From positions 1 through 5,492 of the forward strand of contig RFIR01000150.1 in NCBI GenBank assembly GCA_003695135.1: 5,492 nucleotides of DNA. The letters are read 5' to 3'. Position numbers and translations under genes: made by a program. The DNA is from Alphaproteobacteria bacterium (GTDB taxonomy: Bacteria; Pseudomonadota; Alphaproteobacteria; Rhodobacterales; Rhodobacteraceae). Positions 5,353-5,492 of this stretch are shown here, piece by piece (position 1 is the stretch's first letter; each line of letters starts with the position of its first letter). The notes under the pieces are model-generated. The model did no database searches, had not been told where the DNA came from, and saw only the letters and a list, made by a program, of their open reading frames with translations.

Positions 5353-5360
5353 CACGATGC

Positions 5361-5492
5361 TCACCCCCCCGCAACCGCCGGCGCGGCGATCTGAAGCCGC
5401 GGGATGGCGGTGACGAAGCGCGTGCCGCGCGCGGCGAGATGGCCGAGCTGGTCCATGATCTCGCGCTTGAGGTTCCAGGGCAGGATCAGCAC
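5361..5492 (-). CDS. SAM-dependent methyltransferase, C-terminal fragment (runs off the right edge)
   Basis: Reading the minus strand from the right edge gives 43 codons ending in TGA (5363-5361). The visible protein contains VLILPWNLKREIMDQL and, a little later, RGTRFVTAIPRLQI. The pattern I-L-P-W-N-L-K-x-E-I, a short helix, G-x-x-F-V-x-x-I-P matches the C-terminal domain of class I C-methyltransferases (Methyltransf_14; NDP-hexose C-methyltransferase-like proteins such as TylCIII). In those proteins this segment follows the SAM-binding Rossmann domain, which would lie past 5492. The natural substrate cannot be deduced; deoxysugar-type C-methylation is the family precedent. The last codons fall in a run of seven C (5364-5370), so a slippage there would change only the extreme C-terminus. 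The gene is convergent with the glycosyltransferase pair. Confidence 0.8.
   Translation of the reverse strand: MLILPWNLKREIMDQLGHLAARGTRFVTAIPRLQIAAPAVAGG

Larger units (their letters stand above)
4906..5360. other. 455-bp gene-free convergent intergenic region rich in repeats and hairpins
   Basis: No reading frame here resembles a known protein, and the open frames on both strands look like GC-rich shadows. The stretch lies between the 3' ends of the plus-strand glycosyltransferase pair and a minus-strand methyltransferase, so it needs no promoter for either. It holds a hairpin after the glycosyltransferase stop, a diverged 90-bp tandem repeat, a locally AT-richer patch (~5073-5210), a 60-nt palindrome and a stem-loop next to the methyltransferase stop. 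CCAATC occurs twice 15 bp apart (5187, 5202). Its character suits dispersed extragenic repeats. Comparing it with the rest of the genome would settle this. Confidence 0.6.

Noticed and set aside
5364..5370. Run of seven C as a phase-variation tract in the methyltransferase gene
   Set aside because: It lies at the final three codons, so slippage would alter only the extreme C-terminus; similar short C-runs occur elsewhere in the window (4998-5004).
5171..5374. A 67-residue minus-strand frame between the repeat and the methyltransferase
   Set aside because: It covers the 60-nt palindrome and a hairpin, has shadow-like composition, and overlaps the methyltransferase stop.

Overview
The window is very GC-rich, densely packed DNA that looks like an alphaproteobacterial chromosome. 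A Rhodobacteraceae/Paracoccus-like source is my best guess from protein flavour and gene content, and it is inference, not proof. It holds seven coding regions, five complete and two cut by the window edges. I see no rRNA, tRNA, CRISPR array, transposase or recognisable phage gene.

Layout. (1) 2-1114, plus strand: the C-terminal ~370 residues of a CpdB-like 2',3'-cyclic-nucleotide 2'-phosphodiesterase/3'-nucleotidase. (2) 1087-1115: a good sigma70-type promoter built into the last codons and stop of that gene, driving (3) efp, elongation factor P, at 1151-1714. (4) 1715-1865: a short gap with two hairpins and a possible decayed small signal-peptide-like frame. (5) 1866-2681: an inositol-monophosphatase (SuhB-type) gene, convergent with (6) ygfZ on the minus strand (2687-3547). 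Both stop codons lie inside one 10-bp palindrome. (7) A 49-bp divergent gap leads to a translationally coupled pair of glycosyltransferase-like genes on the plus strand, 3597-4295 (GT-A family 2, TIGR04283-like) and 4270-4905 (DUF2064/TIGR04282-like). (8) 4906-5360: a 455-bp gene-free stretch between convergent genes. It contains a diverged 90-bp tandem repeat, an AT-richer patch, a 60-nt imperfect palindrome and smaller hairpins. (9) 5361-5492, minus strand: the last 43 codons of a SAM-dependent methyltransferase whose body lies beyond the right edge.

Functionally this is mostly housekeeping: nucleotide salvage/periplasmic phosphate release, translation (EF-P), inositol-phosphate hydrolysis, and Fe-S/folate-linked repair (YgfZ). 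The glycosyltransferase pair is known elsewhere as companions of radical-SAM/selenodomain or arsenosugar loci, but no such partner is visible here. I find no convincing new biological system. The parts least explained by known genes are the repeat-rich convergent intergenic region at 4906-5360 and the palindrome shared by two stop codons at 2673-2695.
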